Origin: LMUY01 sp965198895
GTDB lineage: Bacteria > Pseudomonadota > Alphaproteobacteria > Acetobacterales > Acetobacteraceae
Assembly: GCA_965198895.1 (NCBI GenBank)
Contig: OZ240676.1
Location: 3,968,001-4,032,000 of the forward strand
Direction of reading: 5' to 3'
DNA length: 64,000 bases
Below the pieces are notes generated by a model. That model ran no database searches, was not told the origin of the DNA, and saw only the letters and a list, made by a program, of their open reading frames with translations. This document shows positions 26,090 to 35,035 of the stretch, one piece after another. How positions within the stretch are numbered: the stretch's first letter is position 1; every line of letters starts with the position of its first letter. The translations under genes and the position numbers were made by a program.

Positions 26090-29000
26090 GTGCGCCGAGT
26101 GACGTTGGCCCCACCACCTGACACGAGCTGCGGCATCACCGTTTTGCGGACGGTGAAGGACGCCCGCGCCACCAAACGGTGGAAGTGGGACACCGCGAAG
26201 CAGGAGTGGAGCAAAATCTCCTACGAGGCCGGCGCGTGGTTCGTGCCGCAGGAACATCCCGTCGCCGACCTAGCTGGGCTGGTCGAAGTGTTGGACACCG
26301 TGCGCCGCGATCCTCGGGCATTTGTGGTGCGGGGCTCACTCACCCCCGATACGATTGAGGCCATAGCCACTGCAGCCGCACGACAAGAAACACACCTGAT
26401 CCGGCGCCGGAAGCACGCCAAAGGCGACGTTGTGCCCTCCCTTGCAGAGGTTGATCGGCGCTGGATCATGGTCGACATCGACTCGTGGCCACTGCCCGCG
26501 TGGGGTGACCTCGTGGACGATCCGGAGATGGCGATCGACGCGGCCATACACGAGTTGCTACCTGAGGCGTTCCACGATGCCGAATGTTGGTGGCAGCTAT
26601 CCAGCTCGGCTGGTTTTGCCGCAGGATACCTCAAGGTCCACTTGTTTTTTTGGCTGTCGACGCCGGCTGCGAACACGCACATCAAAGCGGTGTTGAAGCA
26701 GTACGCGCCGGGTGTAGACCGTGCGCCGTTCTCGGCCGCGCAGCCGCATTACATCGCCGATCCAATCATCGAAAACGGCCACGATCCGCTGCCGCGGCGC
26801 ACAGGGTGGCGCCGCGGCATTGAGTCCGTCGTCGTGCTGCCCGAGCTGCGCGTCGAAGCGCTGCGCCCCCGACCGACCGCCGCCGGCATCGACACACGCG
26901 TGGGTGGAGTCGATGAGGCTTTGGCCTACCTCGGCGACGGCGACGGGCTGGATGGCTTTCACGAACCGCTGCGCCTCGCCATCATGCGCTATGCGAACCG
27001 CTGCGCCCGGTATGGTGACCGGGACGATGACGTGCTGAAAGCTCGGCTAAGGGAAGCCATGCAGTCGGCACCCCGGCGCAGCGACCGCGGCAACCTCTCC
27101 ACCTATGACGCCGTGTACCTGCAACGGTCGATCGACGGCGCATTCTTGCTGCTGGCGGGCAATACCGAGATACACACGATGCGGCCGCAGCACGCGGCGC
27201 CGGGGCAGTCGCTCGAGGAAGCCAGCCTCGCCCTCGCCGAGCATGTCAGCGGCTTCATGGATCGGTCCATCGCCTGGCATCGGTTGACGGAGTTCGAGCA
27301 AGGCCAGCAGCCTTCGGAACACTCCGCCCTCGTTGTCACAGTTGGCGCCGGCAAATCCCACGCGGCTCGCGAGGCGCTTGAGGGCTATATCGTCGCGGCC
27401 AAGGGCGAGAGCCGCAGCCTTGAGCAGCAGGTGATGGAAGGCTCGATCCCCGGCCGGATCCTGTGGTTGGTGCCGCATCACAAAGGGTCTGGTGAAGCCC
27501 TTGAACGCATGCAGGCCCTCGGCATCAACGCTGCAATCATGCGCGGTCGCGAGGCGGACGAACCCGGCACGGCCCACCCAGAATACGATGAGCCGGCTGG
27601 TAAAATGTGCCTCAACCTGCCGGCGGTCGCCGACGCCATCGCTGCCGGATACGACGTAGATTCGGCCGCGTGTGGGAAGGTGAAGAAGAACTATCCGGTG
27701 TGCTCATACCGGCAGTCGTGCGCCTACCAGAAACAGAAAGCCGCCGTAAAGCGGGCGGATGTAGTAATCGCCACGCACGACAGCCTATTCCACCCGCTGT
27801 CGAAGGAGGTCACGGACGGGATCGGCGTGGTGATCGTTGACGAGTCGTGGTGGCAGCGCGGACTACACCCGAACCGCCCCTCCAGACTCGATAGCTTCGC
27901 GCAGGAGGTCATCAGCTACCCGGTCAACAAGGCGCAGCCAGGCAAGGGCGCCAAATTCTTCCGCTACCAAGCTGATGACGAGAAGACTGACGACCTGCAC
28001 GTCTGGTCGCGGCGGCTAATGGCATCTGTCGAGGAACACGAGGACGGCGACTTCATCAGCCGGGCCGCTGTGGTGAAGGCCGGACTTACGGCGAACGACT
28101 GTGCTGAGGCCTTTAAATTGGAGTGGGAGCGGCAGCGGGTTGGGCTTGTATGGCCAGGTCAGCCGGAGGACGATCGCCGCAAGGGCGTGGCGGACGCATG
28201 GGGCAATCTGACGCTCGCCCGGCGGGCAGGCGTCTGGGAAGCCTTGCGCGAGTTGCTGGCTGGCTCGGCGACTCACACCGGTCGTCTCCAGGTGAAAACC
28301 TTGAGCGACAAGGAGGGGCCCTACCGCGCAATCGTGCTGCACAGCCGCAGTGAGGTGAAAACCGCTGTTTCAGGCCTGCCGATGTTGTTGCTCGATGCGA
28401 CGATGCCGGTGGAGTTGGTCCGGCGCTACCTCCCGCGGTTGGAGGTGCTGGCGGAGGTGAAGGTCGCAGCCCCGCATATGGAGGTCCACCAGGTTCTGGG
28501 CGGCTGGGGCAAAACGAGCGTCGTCCCGTCCCCCAAGGCAGCCACGGAGGAAAACCGGCGGCGGGAGAACCTGGTCGGCGAGTTGGCCGATTTCGTCCAG
28601 TTGAACAGTGGCGGCAATGGTCTGGTGATCACGTATGAGGCGATCGAGGAGCGCTTCGCCGCAATGCCGGGTATCCAGACGGGCCATTTCAACGCCATTG
28701 CAGGGCTGGACCAGTTCCGCGACGTGCGGAGTGCCTTCATCATCGGCCGGCCTCTCCCCGACGCCAGGACCATGCGGGACGACGCTCTGGCCCTGACCGG
28801 GCGGCCGATCCCATACGAGTCTGGTCGAATGGAGACCCGCGGGGCACTGATGGTCGACGGCACCGGCCAGGCCATCAACGTCCGCTGCTACGCCGATGCC
28901 GATCTGGAGGCGATACGCGCGGCGATCACGGACAGCGAAGTGATCCAGGCTGTTGGCCGGGTGCGAGGCGTCCGGCGCACCGCCGCTGATCGGGTGACGA

Positions 29001-29905
29001 TGTTCGTCATGGCGGATGTGGTGCTGCCGATTCCCGTCACCGCCCTGACCCGGTGGGCGGATCTGCGCCTCGACGTGATATCGCGGATGCGGGCCCGGGG
29101 CGCCGTGCTGTTCGGAGCCACCGACGCCTTCAAAGCCTACCCAGACCTGTTTTTGACGGCCGAGGCCGCCAAAAAAGCCATGCAGCGGGCAAATCCAGGA
29201 AAGGGGGATTTAGGGGACATCTCCCTAAGAGAATCTATCCTAGGGGAATGTCCCCTAAATAGGCTTGTGTGGGTCACCTACAGGCCAGCCGGGAGAGGGC
29301 AACAACAGCGATGGGCAGGGGTGGCTGCCTGGCGTCTGGACGGGTTCCGAGAATGGCTTGAGGGCTTGCTAGGCGAGCTGACGGTTTACACAGTCGGCGA
29401 CGTGCCTGACCCGCCACCGAATGCACCGCGCGCCGAACGGCCAAAAGAGCCGCCGCCACTCAAGACGGCTGAGCCGGAGCCCGCATGGGCGGACGAGCCG
29501 CCAGCTTGGGCAGACGACGACCCCGGCTGGGCACCCGACGCCTTCACTCCCGAGATGGCCGACCTGGAGCGCTGGGCCGCCTCTGATTTCATTGCCCGCC
29601 ACCTGGAGGATACCGCCGTGACCGAAATGCAATTTAGCGACCGGGATCAGCTCGGCCTTGATCCAGAGACCCTCTACACCCGGGCCGGCCGTAGCCCTCT
29701 GGTCGACCCGATTTCCGACTTGGTCCGCCTGTCCGATGGTAAGCGGCTAGAGCGCAGCACGCTCCCGGCTATGTCGAACCGGATTGATCTCGCCGGGTCT
29801 CCATTCGCGGGATTGTGGGATCAGCCGCCAGAGTGGGGCAGAGCTTTGCTGCGGCAGGATGATCCCCGGCTTGGGCTGTCCCGGTTTTTAGGACAACCGC
29901 GGTAA
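26090..29905 (+). CDS. Archaeo-eukaryotic-primase-like / SF2-like helicase replication protein
   Basis: An intact 1271-aa protein. The N-terminal domain has AEP primase signatures: WIMVDIDSW (Asp129, Asp131) and GYLKVHLFFWL (His184), with VDRAPFSAAQPHYIADP further on. Residues about 415-425 hold a Walker A-like VTVGAGKSHAA, then a four-cysteine region (about 505-545; CGKVKKNYPVC and CSYRQSC), then a DE-box VVIVDESWW near 580, and a C-terminal helicase-lobe segment (VIQAVGRVRGVRR). The C-terminal 250 residues are Pro/Glu-rich. The start is GTG 26090 or GTG 26099; a TGA precedes both. Likely role: initiating replication of the element by priming and unwinding. The cysteines may hold zinc or an iron-sulfur cluster. 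Confidence 0.8.
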   Translation: MRRVTLAPPPDTSCGITVLRTVKDARATKRWKWDTAKQEWSKISYEAGAWFVPQEHPVADLAGLVEVLDTVRRDPRAFVVRGSLTPDTIEAIATAAARQETHLIRRRKHAKGDVVPSLAEVDRRWIMVDIDSWPLPAWGDLVDDPEMAIDAAIHELLPEAFHDAECWWQLSSSAGFAAGYLKVHLFFWLSTPAANTHIKAVLKQYAPGVDRAPFSAAQPHYIADPIIENGHDPLPRRTGWRRGIESVVVLPELRVEALRPRPTAAGIDTRVGGVDEALAYLGDGDGLDGFHEPLRLAIMRYANRCARYGDRDDDVLKARLREAMQSAPRRSDRGNLSTYDAVYLQRSIDGAFLLLAGNTEIHTMRPQHAAPGQSLEEASLALAEHVSGFMDRSIAWHRLTEFEQGQQPSEHSALVVTVGAGKSHAAREALEGYIVAAKGESRSLEQQVMEGSIPGRILWLVPHHKGSGEALERMQALGINAAIMRGREADEPGTAHPEYDEPAGKMCLNLPAVADAIAAGYDVDSAACGKVKKNYPVCSYRQSCAYQKQKAAVKRADVVIATHDSLFHPLSKEVTDGIGVVIVDESWWQRGLHPNRPSRLDSFAQEVISYPVNKAQPGKGAKFFRYQADDEKTDDLHVWSRRLMASVEEHEDGDFISRAAVVKAGLTANDCAEAFKLEWERQRVGLVWPGQPEDDRRKGVADAWGNLTLARRAGVWEALRELLAGSATHTGRLQVKTLSDKEGPYRAIVLHSRSEVKTAVSGLPMLLLDATMPVELVRRYLPRLEVLAEVKVAAPHMEVHQVLGGWGKTSVVPSPKAATEENRRRENLVGELADFVQLNSGGNGLVITYEAIEERFAAMPGIQTGHFNAIAGLDQFRDVRSAFIIGRPLPDARTMRDDALALTGRPIPYESGRMETRGALMVDGTGQAINVRCYADADLEAIRAAITDSEVIQAVGRVRGVRRTAADRVTMFVMADVVLPIPVTALTRWADLRLDVISRMRARGAVLFGATDAFKAYPDLFLTAEAAKKAMQRANPGKGDLGDISLRESILGECPLNRLVWVTYRPAGRGQQQRWAGVAAWRLDGFREWLEGLLGELTVYTVGDVPDPPPNAPRAERPKEPPPLKTAEPEPAWADEPPAWADDDPGWAPDAFTPEMADLERWAASDFIARHLEDTAVTEMQFSDRDQLGLDPETLYTRAGRSPLVDPISDLVRLSDGKRLERSTLPAMSNRIDLAGSPFAGLWDQPPEWGRALLRQDDPRLGLSRFLGQPR

Positions 29906-30096
29906 GGAGCAGTGGGGCGAATGGTGCGCATCGGGTCAATTGCGACTGGGCCCTTAACCAACCCGAAAGCCTGCGCGCTGGGGCACAAGGTGCACCCTTC
30001 ATCAACGCAGGCCGGAATGACATCCGCGTCCATACGCGCGCGCGCACGCGCGACGTTCAGGCGGGACCAAAACCCCCAAATTCCGGACCCCCCACC

Positions 30097-30612
30097 ATGA
30101 CCAACACGCTCGTCCCGCCCAACCGCACGATCGTCACCACAGCCGATCGCCCCGATCTCGTGGCACCCGTTGCGAACTGGCTATGGCACGAATCATGGCG
30201 GCGCCTCGGCTACACACTGGCGGAGGCCGAGGCCGAGCTCGCAACGTATCGGGCTGTCCTGGGACCGCCTCAGACGTTCGTGCTGCTGGCAGACGGCCAG
30301 CCCGTCGGCACGGCGAGCGTCACGAGCCAGGACCTGGACGAACGGCCGGACCTCACGCCCTGGCTGGCCGATGTGTTCGTAATCCCGGAGGCACGCGGGC
30401 GTGGGTACGTCAGAAACCTGCTGCTGGCATTCGATAACGCCTGTGTTGCGTCGGGGATTGCCACCGCCTGGTTGTACACGAACACCGCCGAGCGCATTTA
30501 CGCCAAGGCAGGATGGCAAGCCGTCGAGACGGTCGAGCGAGCGGGCAAGCTGCCTGTCGTGCTCATGCGGCGCGACTACCCCGAGACGCTTGCCGCGGGT
30601 GGTGTGCTATAA
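30097..30612 (+). CDS. GNAT-family N-acetyltransferase
   Basis: A 171-aa protein with the GNAT acetyl-CoA-binding core: FVLLADGQPVGTASVTSQDL (strands 2-4), WLADVFVIPEARGRGYVRNL (motif A, Arg/Gly-x-Gly) and AWLYTNTAERIYAKAGWQAV (motif B). It transfers an acetyl group from acetyl-CoA to an unknown amine. It follows the primase-helicase by 190 bases and precedes phage-type genes. A virion-protein- or host-modifying role is possible but not shown. Confidence 0.82.
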   Translation: MTNTLVPPNRTIVTTADRPDLVAPVANWLWHESWRRLGYTLAEAEAELATYRAVLGPPQTFVLLADGQPVGTASVTSQDLDERPDLTPWLADVFVIPEARGRGYVRNLLLAFDNACVASGIATAWLYTNTAERIYAKAGWQAVETVERAGKLPVVLMRRDYPETLAAGGVL

Positions 30613-30633
30613 TCTTCTCAGGAAAGGCCAACG

Positions 30634-30981
30634 ATGCTCGACCAGATCTCGCCTCCCACACTCCGGATGACCGATCGCAAGACGCTGCTTCGGTATCTGA
30701 CCAAATTGGCCGACGCAGATCCGACCGCGCGAGCCGACGCAGCGCTGAAAGCCAGTGAACTGCTGCAACGTAAGGGCGTGCCTTGGACCGCCTTCATCCC
30801 GATCGAGCGCGAGGCGTCAGGTGCGCCCATCAAGTGGCCAGCGACGGCGGCGCACTTGCTGACTCACCCGGATCTGACTGCGGAGGAGCGCGCCTACGTT
30901 AAGAAAGTCTCGGTCTGGCGCGCGCCCGGCGCTGACTGCCTCGCTCGCCTACAGGCCATTGCGCAGCGGATCGGTATGTGA
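30634..30981 (+). CDS. Phage-type hypothetical protein (WRAPG family)
   Basis: A 115-aa helical protein: DRKTLLRYLTKLADADPTAR, LKASELLQRKGVPWTAFIPI and a C-terminal tail LTAEERAYVKKVSVWRAPGA, LARLQAIAQRIGM. A second, truncated copy of the tail (LTNEERADLRRLAAWRAPG) lies at about 32.97-33.08 kb. The start codon of the next gene follows the stop at 30982. In phages this type of gene precedes packaging genes. The function is unknown. Confidence 0.6.
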   Translation: MLDQISPPTLRMTDRKTLLRYLTKLADADPTARADAALKASELLQRKGVPWTAFIPIEREASGAPIKWPATAAHLLTHPDLTAEERAYVKKVSVWRAPGADCLARLQAIAQRIGM

Positions 30982-31350
30982 ATGGCGCGCCGAGGGAATG
31001 GCGCTGGTCGTGGCGGTCCGGCAAAGGGCAAGGGCTGGGGCGGTCCGGCGATGGGCTCCGGATGGGGTGGTCCCCCACGGGGGTTTGGGCATAATTCGGG
31101 GATGGCGGCGCCGTTCGAAGAGGGCAATTGCGCTGCCGCTGGCCCGCACTCGTTTGAGCGATTCGGCCGGCGCGAGCGGTTGCTTGAGCAGCTATACGAT
31201 CTGGCCATGCATGCTGAACATGAGATGGCCCGCGTCAGGGCGTCGATGGCGGCGCTGGACATTTTGGAGGGGCCCCGAAGGTCAGTGAACCGAGCCGAGG
31301 CAAGGGAAGTCAGGTTCGTGCGGATTAGTGAGGGCTTACCCGAACAATAA
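30982..31350 (+). CDS. Small-terminase-like / packaging-associated protein (tentative)
   Basis: A 122-aa protein with a Gly/Lys-rich N-terminal segment (GRGGPAKGKGWGGPAMGSGW), a GHNSG-like stretch, and a C-terminal helical block (RRERLLEQLYDLAMHAEHEM, VRASMAALDILEGPRRSVNR). A gene with the same layout lies at 44410-44778. The layout recalls small terminase subunits, whose basic N-terminus contacts DNA. No large terminase follows: the next gene is a transporter. The call is by resemblance only. Confidence 0.45.
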   Translation: MARRGNGAGRGGPAKGKGWGGPAMGSGWGGPPRGFGHNSGMAAPFEEGNCAAAGPHSFERFGRRERLLEQLYDLAMHAEHEMARVRASMAALDILEGPRRSVNRAEAREVRFVRISEGLPEQ

Positions 31351-31516
31351 CACCACCTGCATGACGGCCATTTCAGCTCTGTTGCATCGAAGGCCGACTA
31401 CGATACGACAGGCAAGCAAACGAATGTTCACCCGCACGGCCATCGGCGCGGCTCTGAAGTCATTGCCTTGGGGGATAATGACCGGTCAGATGGAGGAAGC
31501 AACCAAGGGCGAAAAC

Positions 31517-32794
31517 ATGCCACGTACGCGTATCTCGAGTCGAGGCAGGCGACTGCAACTCATCATGCTTTCATTGCTCGTCGCCACAGGCGTGATCAAC
31601 TTCTTCGACCGATCCAGCCTGGCGATCGCCAACGCACCCATCCGGGCCGATCTCGGCCTGAACGCGACGGAAATGGGCGGACTGTTGTCTGCCTTCGCGC
31701 TCAGTTACGCCTTCTCACAGCTGCCTACCGGCTTGCTGATAGACCGCCTCGGTCCGCGGACACTGCTGGGTGCTGGCCTCGCTCTCTGGTCGGGAGCTCA
31801 GGCGCTGGTTGGACTAGTCTCGAGCTACGGCCAGTTTTTCTGGGCTCGTATTGCCCTCGGCATCGGGGAATCCCCGCAGTTCCCGACCGACGCACGGGTG
31901 GTCAGTGACTGGTACCATGTCCGTGACCGCGGCTTCCCTTCTGGCACTTTCAACATGGCCAGCAGTCTTGGTCCGGCCATCGCTCCCCCAATTCTGACTG
32001 TAATTATGCTCTACTTCGGATGGCGCACGATGTTCGTCATCCTTGGGGTAGTTGGCCTGCTCATGGCTCTCATTTGGGTTTCAGTCTACCGCGACCCGGC
32101 GAGGTTGTTGTCCACCGAGGATCTTGCCGCAATCCGTGAGGGTGATCCGCCTCGCTCCCCTGCTGTGACGCTGCGGCAATGGACCCGGCTGTTCAAGTGC
32201 CGGACGACATGGGGCATGATCCTAGGTGACTTCGGCAACGGCTACTCGTTTTGGCTTTTCCAGACGTGGATTCCAGGCTACCTCGAGATGGCCAGACATA
32301 TTTCGGTTGCGCGCACGGGCTTACTCGCCGCCGTCCCGCAGCTCTGCGGCGTTGTCGGTTCATTGCTGGGTGGTTATGTCGTCGACCGCTTGGCAGCTCG
32401 CGGCTACAGCCCCATAAAAGCGCGGAAGATACCCATTTCGGTCGGGCTGATTGCTACGGCCGTATTTACCGTGCTGGCGGCTTACGCGACAACGTCAACC
32501 TCGGCGTTGGCACTGCTCTCAGCGGCCGTGTTTTTCAGCAGCGTCGCAGGTGGCACGATCTGGGCGTTGGTCAGCGCCGCAGCGCCTCCCAATATGGTTG
32601 CCTCCTGCGGCAGCATCCAAAATTTCGGCGCGTATCTCGGGGGTACCTGCTCGCCGATCATCACGGGGATCATTGTTGACCTTACAGGCTCGTTTACCCT
32701 GGCGCTGGTACTTGCCGCAGCTGTTTCGGTAGCGGGTGCAATCGTCTATCTGACTGTGGTGCAGCGTCCGATTACAGAGGAAGATTTGATGTAA
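31517..32794 (+). CDS. MFS transporter, anion/sugar-acid (ACS-type) family
   Basis: From ATG 31517 (AAGGG 7 bases upstream) the protein is 425 aa; ATG 31478 and other upstream starts are also in frame. Twelve hydrophobic helices include VATGVINFFDRSSLAIANAP, the MFS loop DRLGPRTLLGAG and RIALGIGESPQFPTDARV, matching the glucarate/galactonate/organic-anion subfamily. It is a proton-coupled importer for an unknown substrate. A metabolic transporter amid phage genes is unusual and suggests cargo. The gene lies between debris of two phage-gene copies, with no accompanying catabolic genes. Confidence 0.85.
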   Translation: MPRTRISSRGRRLQLIMLSLLVATGVINFFDRSSLAIANAPIRADLGLNATEMGGLLSAFALSYAFSQLPTGLLIDRLGPRTLLGAGLALWSGAQALVGLVSSYGQFFWARIALGIGESPQFPTDARVVSDWYHVRDRGFPSGTFNMASSLGPAIAPPILTVIMLYFGWRTMFVILGVVGLLMALIWVSVYRDPARLLSTEDLAAIREGDPPRSPAVTLRQWTRLFKCRTTWGMILGDFGNGYSFWLFQTWIPGYLEMARHISVARTGLLAAVPQLCGVVGSLLGGYVVDRLAARGYSPIKARKIPISVGLIATAVFTVLAAYATTSTSALALLSAAVFFSSVAGGTIWALVSAAAPPNMVASCGSIQNFGAYLGGTCSPIITGIIVDLTGSFTLALVLAAAVSVAGAIVYLTVVQRPITEEDLM

Positions 32795-32925
32795 CGGCGC
32801 TAAACGTCGTGTGTCGCACCGCGCTTCTAGCTTCATCCGGATCGCGCAGCGGTGTAGGCGTTGGTAACCCGTTTGTACTAACCTGAACCCGGCATTGTCC
32901 TACCCAATCCGCTCAGCGACAATGA

Positions 32926-33081
32926 ACAGCCCGCAGGCCCCCAGCCCGTCCTGGAGTTGCCAGATTGCCCAGCCTGACGAACGAAGAACGCGCCGATCTG
33001 CGCCGGCTGGCGGCTTGGCGTGCCCCAGGGCAGTCAGGGCTGGAAAGGTTGTGGACGATCGCGGCGAGGGTAGAGGCGTAA
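32926..33081 (+). pseudogene. Remnant of a WRAPG-family phage gene
   Basis: An open stretch without a start codon ending at TAA 33079-33081. It encodes LTNEERADLRRLAAWRAPGQ, then LERLWTIAARVEA, clearly similar to the C-terminus of the 115-aa protein at 30634-30981 (LTAEERAYVKKVSVWRAPG, then LARLQAIAQRIG). It is the truncated tail of a paralogue and marks a duplication or deletion junction downstream of the MFS gene. Confidence 0.65.
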
Positions 33082-33086
33082 ATGGT

Positions 33087-33818
33087 GTGAATGTATGGGC
33101 TAGGTTGCTGGCGGGCCTGGCGGATCCTTCTGGGGCGGCCATTGCGACCCTGATTGGCGCCGTCATTGGTGGCATCATTGCGGGTCTGACGACTTGGTTG
33201 GTGCAACGCATGGCTATCAAAGAAGCCAAGGCCGAGCGGCTTTCGGCCAAGCGTCAAGCAGATCTGGCCGTGGCACTGACGACCATCACCAAAGTGATCA
33301 AGATGCTCTCGGCCATTCGGAATATTCGAAACGCGTTCGAAGGGTCAGCGGCCATGCTTAAAGAGCCGGGTTTTGATCCGCACCGACCTTGGGAAGCCCT
33401 GCAACCTTTTGCGACGCTACCATCCGAAGTGATTTTCGATCCTGGCGAGGCTGCGTTTTTGCTCGGCACAAACGTGAAAGCGATCATGCTTACCTCGCTT
33501 GAGCTGGCTGATGTCTACAACGACCTATTGGAGATGCTTCGGGTCTACTCACGGCATCGCTACGACATAATGCGTGAACTGCCAGCCACCGTCGTTGACG
33601 GTCGTGTCGTCAGTGTTCCGATGAGTCTAGAGACTGCGCTTCGGCTATCGCCAATTATTGTTCCGTTAAACGTGTTGTTCACCGCCCTGATGGGGCGGAT
33701 CGACAAAGATTACAGTCAGGCGGAAATGGTGTTCGTGCAGTTACGAGCCCATTGCGTCCAGCGGTTCGGTCGAGATTTTCCACCTATGGAGTTTATCGAC
33801 AGTTTGCCTCCGGCGTGA
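33087..33818 (+). CDS. Hypothetical membrane-anchored protein
   Basis: 243 aa from GTG 33087. An in-frame extension upstream to 32895 coincides with the phage remnant in another frame and looks non-coding. One N-terminal membrane helix (AAIATLIGAVIGGIIAGLTT) is followed by a basic stretch (KEAKAERLSAKRQ) and a helical cytoplasmic domain with LGTNVKAIMLTSLELADVYN. Similar single-span helical proteins occur widely in accessory regions. No specific function recognised. Confidence 0.6.
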   Translation: MNVWARLLAGLADPSGAAIATLIGAVIGGIIAGLTTWLVQRMAIKEAKAERLSAKRQADLAVALTTITKVIKMLSAIRNIRNAFEGSAAMLKEPGFDPHRPWEALQPFATLPSEVIFDPGEAAFLLGTNVKAIMLTSLELADVYNDLLEMLRVYSRHRYDIMRELPATVVDGRVVSVPMSLETALRLSPIIVPLNVLFTALMGRIDKDYSQAEMVFVQLRAHCVQRFGRDFPPMEFIDSLPPA

Positions 33819-34092
33819 TTGAGTGCGCAGCAGGGCGTCAGCATCGACCTAATCCGCCGTACCCGCCGCTGCCGCCATCTCATCCGCCAGCGCCGACCTG
33901 CAGACTATCGAAGATGGTTGCCGAGGTGCTTGGGGTTTGGCTGTAGGAGCAGGGACGTGGGGGGGGGGTAGGTTATAGCCGCTGCTTTGTCTCGGGCATT
34001 GTCAGACTGAGCATGCTGGCTTGGAATCTATACACCTCGGCAGCGCTTTCCCAATTATCCCTCTGCCCCTGCGAGGAAAAGGCACACTGCAG
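33819..34092. other. Gene-less stretch with a 10-G run
   Basis: No gene seen. It contains a run of ten G at 33959-33968 and is locally more AT-rich towards 34.1 kb. A Pro-rich open frame on the plus strand (33752-33946) overlaps the preceding gene and does not look real. Confidence 0.4.
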
Positions 34093-34383
34093 TTATTCTT
34101 GTAAGCCCCACGTAAAGCCTAAAAGGGAAATTCGTTCTGTATCCTCCATAATACCAGAAATTCTTCTACATTGATGTGGAGGTCCGAAGTAGTAGTACAG
34201 AGCGGAACATACAAAAAGTGACAATGCGGCCTTTGACATAAGTGCCGTTTTATTAACTGGTTCTCGTGCCTCTGGCTTGATCCCTTGATTGATATACAGG
34301 ATGGGTGGAGGTTCTATGGGCTCGGAAAGCCTCGCGAGCTTTTCGTCTTTGCTGGCTCTTAGGTCGCGCCCCGGTTCGGTCAT
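34093..34383 (-). CDS. Small single-span membrane protein, hypothetical
   Basis: A 96-aa protein (MTEPGRDLRASKDEKLARLS) with GAGGGA five bases before the ATG read on the minus strand. A proline-containing linker (EPPPILYINQGIKPEAREPV) precedes one hydrophobic helix (MSKAALSLFVCSALYYYFGP). It is visibly lower in GC than its neighbours and points against the surrounding phage genes, suggesting separate acquisition. Function unknown. Confidence 0.45.
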   Translation of the reverse strand: MTEPGRDLRASKDEKLARLSEPIEPPPILYINQGIKPEAREPVNKTALMSKAALSLFVCSALYYYFGPPHQCRRISGIMEDTERISLLGFTWGLQE

Positions 34384-34567
34384 TTAAGTCCCTCTATGGG
34401 ACACGCTGCCCTGCCGCTTCGCCTGAGTCCACCCGCCAACCTTCCCGCTTCCCTCCACAACGTCAACGCGCTACAGTCTCTTTGGCGCAGGAACTCGCCG
34501 GATCTCCTTTTAGGACGCTCCGTGTGTGTAGTTCCTCTCTCGCTAAACCCGCCCAGAGTGTCCCTTG

Positions 34568-35035
34568 ATGCGGTTGCGCACCAAGCAGGACTTCGACAAC
34601 GCCGCCACTGGCCTGATCCAGTTGGGCGAAGTCTGTACGCCGCTCGGTAATCTGGTTGCGCATGCTGGCGCGGCTGGGGTCGGACTGTCTTTGCTGTCCA
34701 GTCCTGCTGACGAGGTGTCTGAGGACGATACGGCTGACGGTCCGGTCCTATTTGTCGTGAGTGTCGGTGATACGCCGCCGTCGCTTTGGTATCAGGCGTC
34801 CGCATTAAGGGCTTGGGCGAACCGGGCGGTCGTGAATGCGGGGAATACTCCAGCTCACGATGTGCTTCGTTGGTGTGCCGGTCAGGCCGCGCTGACCGGA
34901 TGCTGCGTCCTCATCGACGGAGCCGGCTCGCACTGGAGAAGCTGGGCGGAGCTGTTCAGCGATGCCGACGTGCCGACCCACGTTTCCACGCTGGACTGGC
35001 TGCTCCCGAACGTCGCGGCCGTGGTGCGGAATTGA
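34568..35035 (+). CDS. Phage-module hypothetical protein
   Basis: 155 aa from ATG 34568; a TTG one codon earlier is also in frame. No family recognised. The sequence is a soluble alpha/beta protein with AADPVLFVVSVGD-like strands and AHDVLRWCAGQAALTGCCVL. The stop overlaps the TTG start of the 2OG-oxygenase gene, so the two are co-translated. Probably part of the late phage module. Confidence 0.6.
   Translation: MRLRTKQDFDNAATGLIQLGEVCTPLGNLVAHAGAAGVGLSLLSSPADEVSEDDTADGPVLFVVSVGDTPPSLWYQASALRAWANRAVVNAGNTPAHDVLRWCAGQAALTGCCVLIDGAGSHWRSWAELFSDADVPTHVSTLDWLLPNVAAVVRN

Noticed and set aside
30982..31350. Firm call of a small terminase subunit.
   Set aside because: Only the basic N-terminus and helical layout support it; no large terminase follows, so I left it tentative.
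31328..31516. Upstream extension of the MFS transporter as coding.
   Set aside because: The extra residues are Arg/Thr-rich and unlike a membrane protein start; ATG 31517 has a better ribosome-binding site.
32895..33086. N-terminal extension of the 243-aa membrane protein.
   Set aside because: It overlaps, in another frame, the remnant of the WRAPG gene, which is the better explanation of this sequence.
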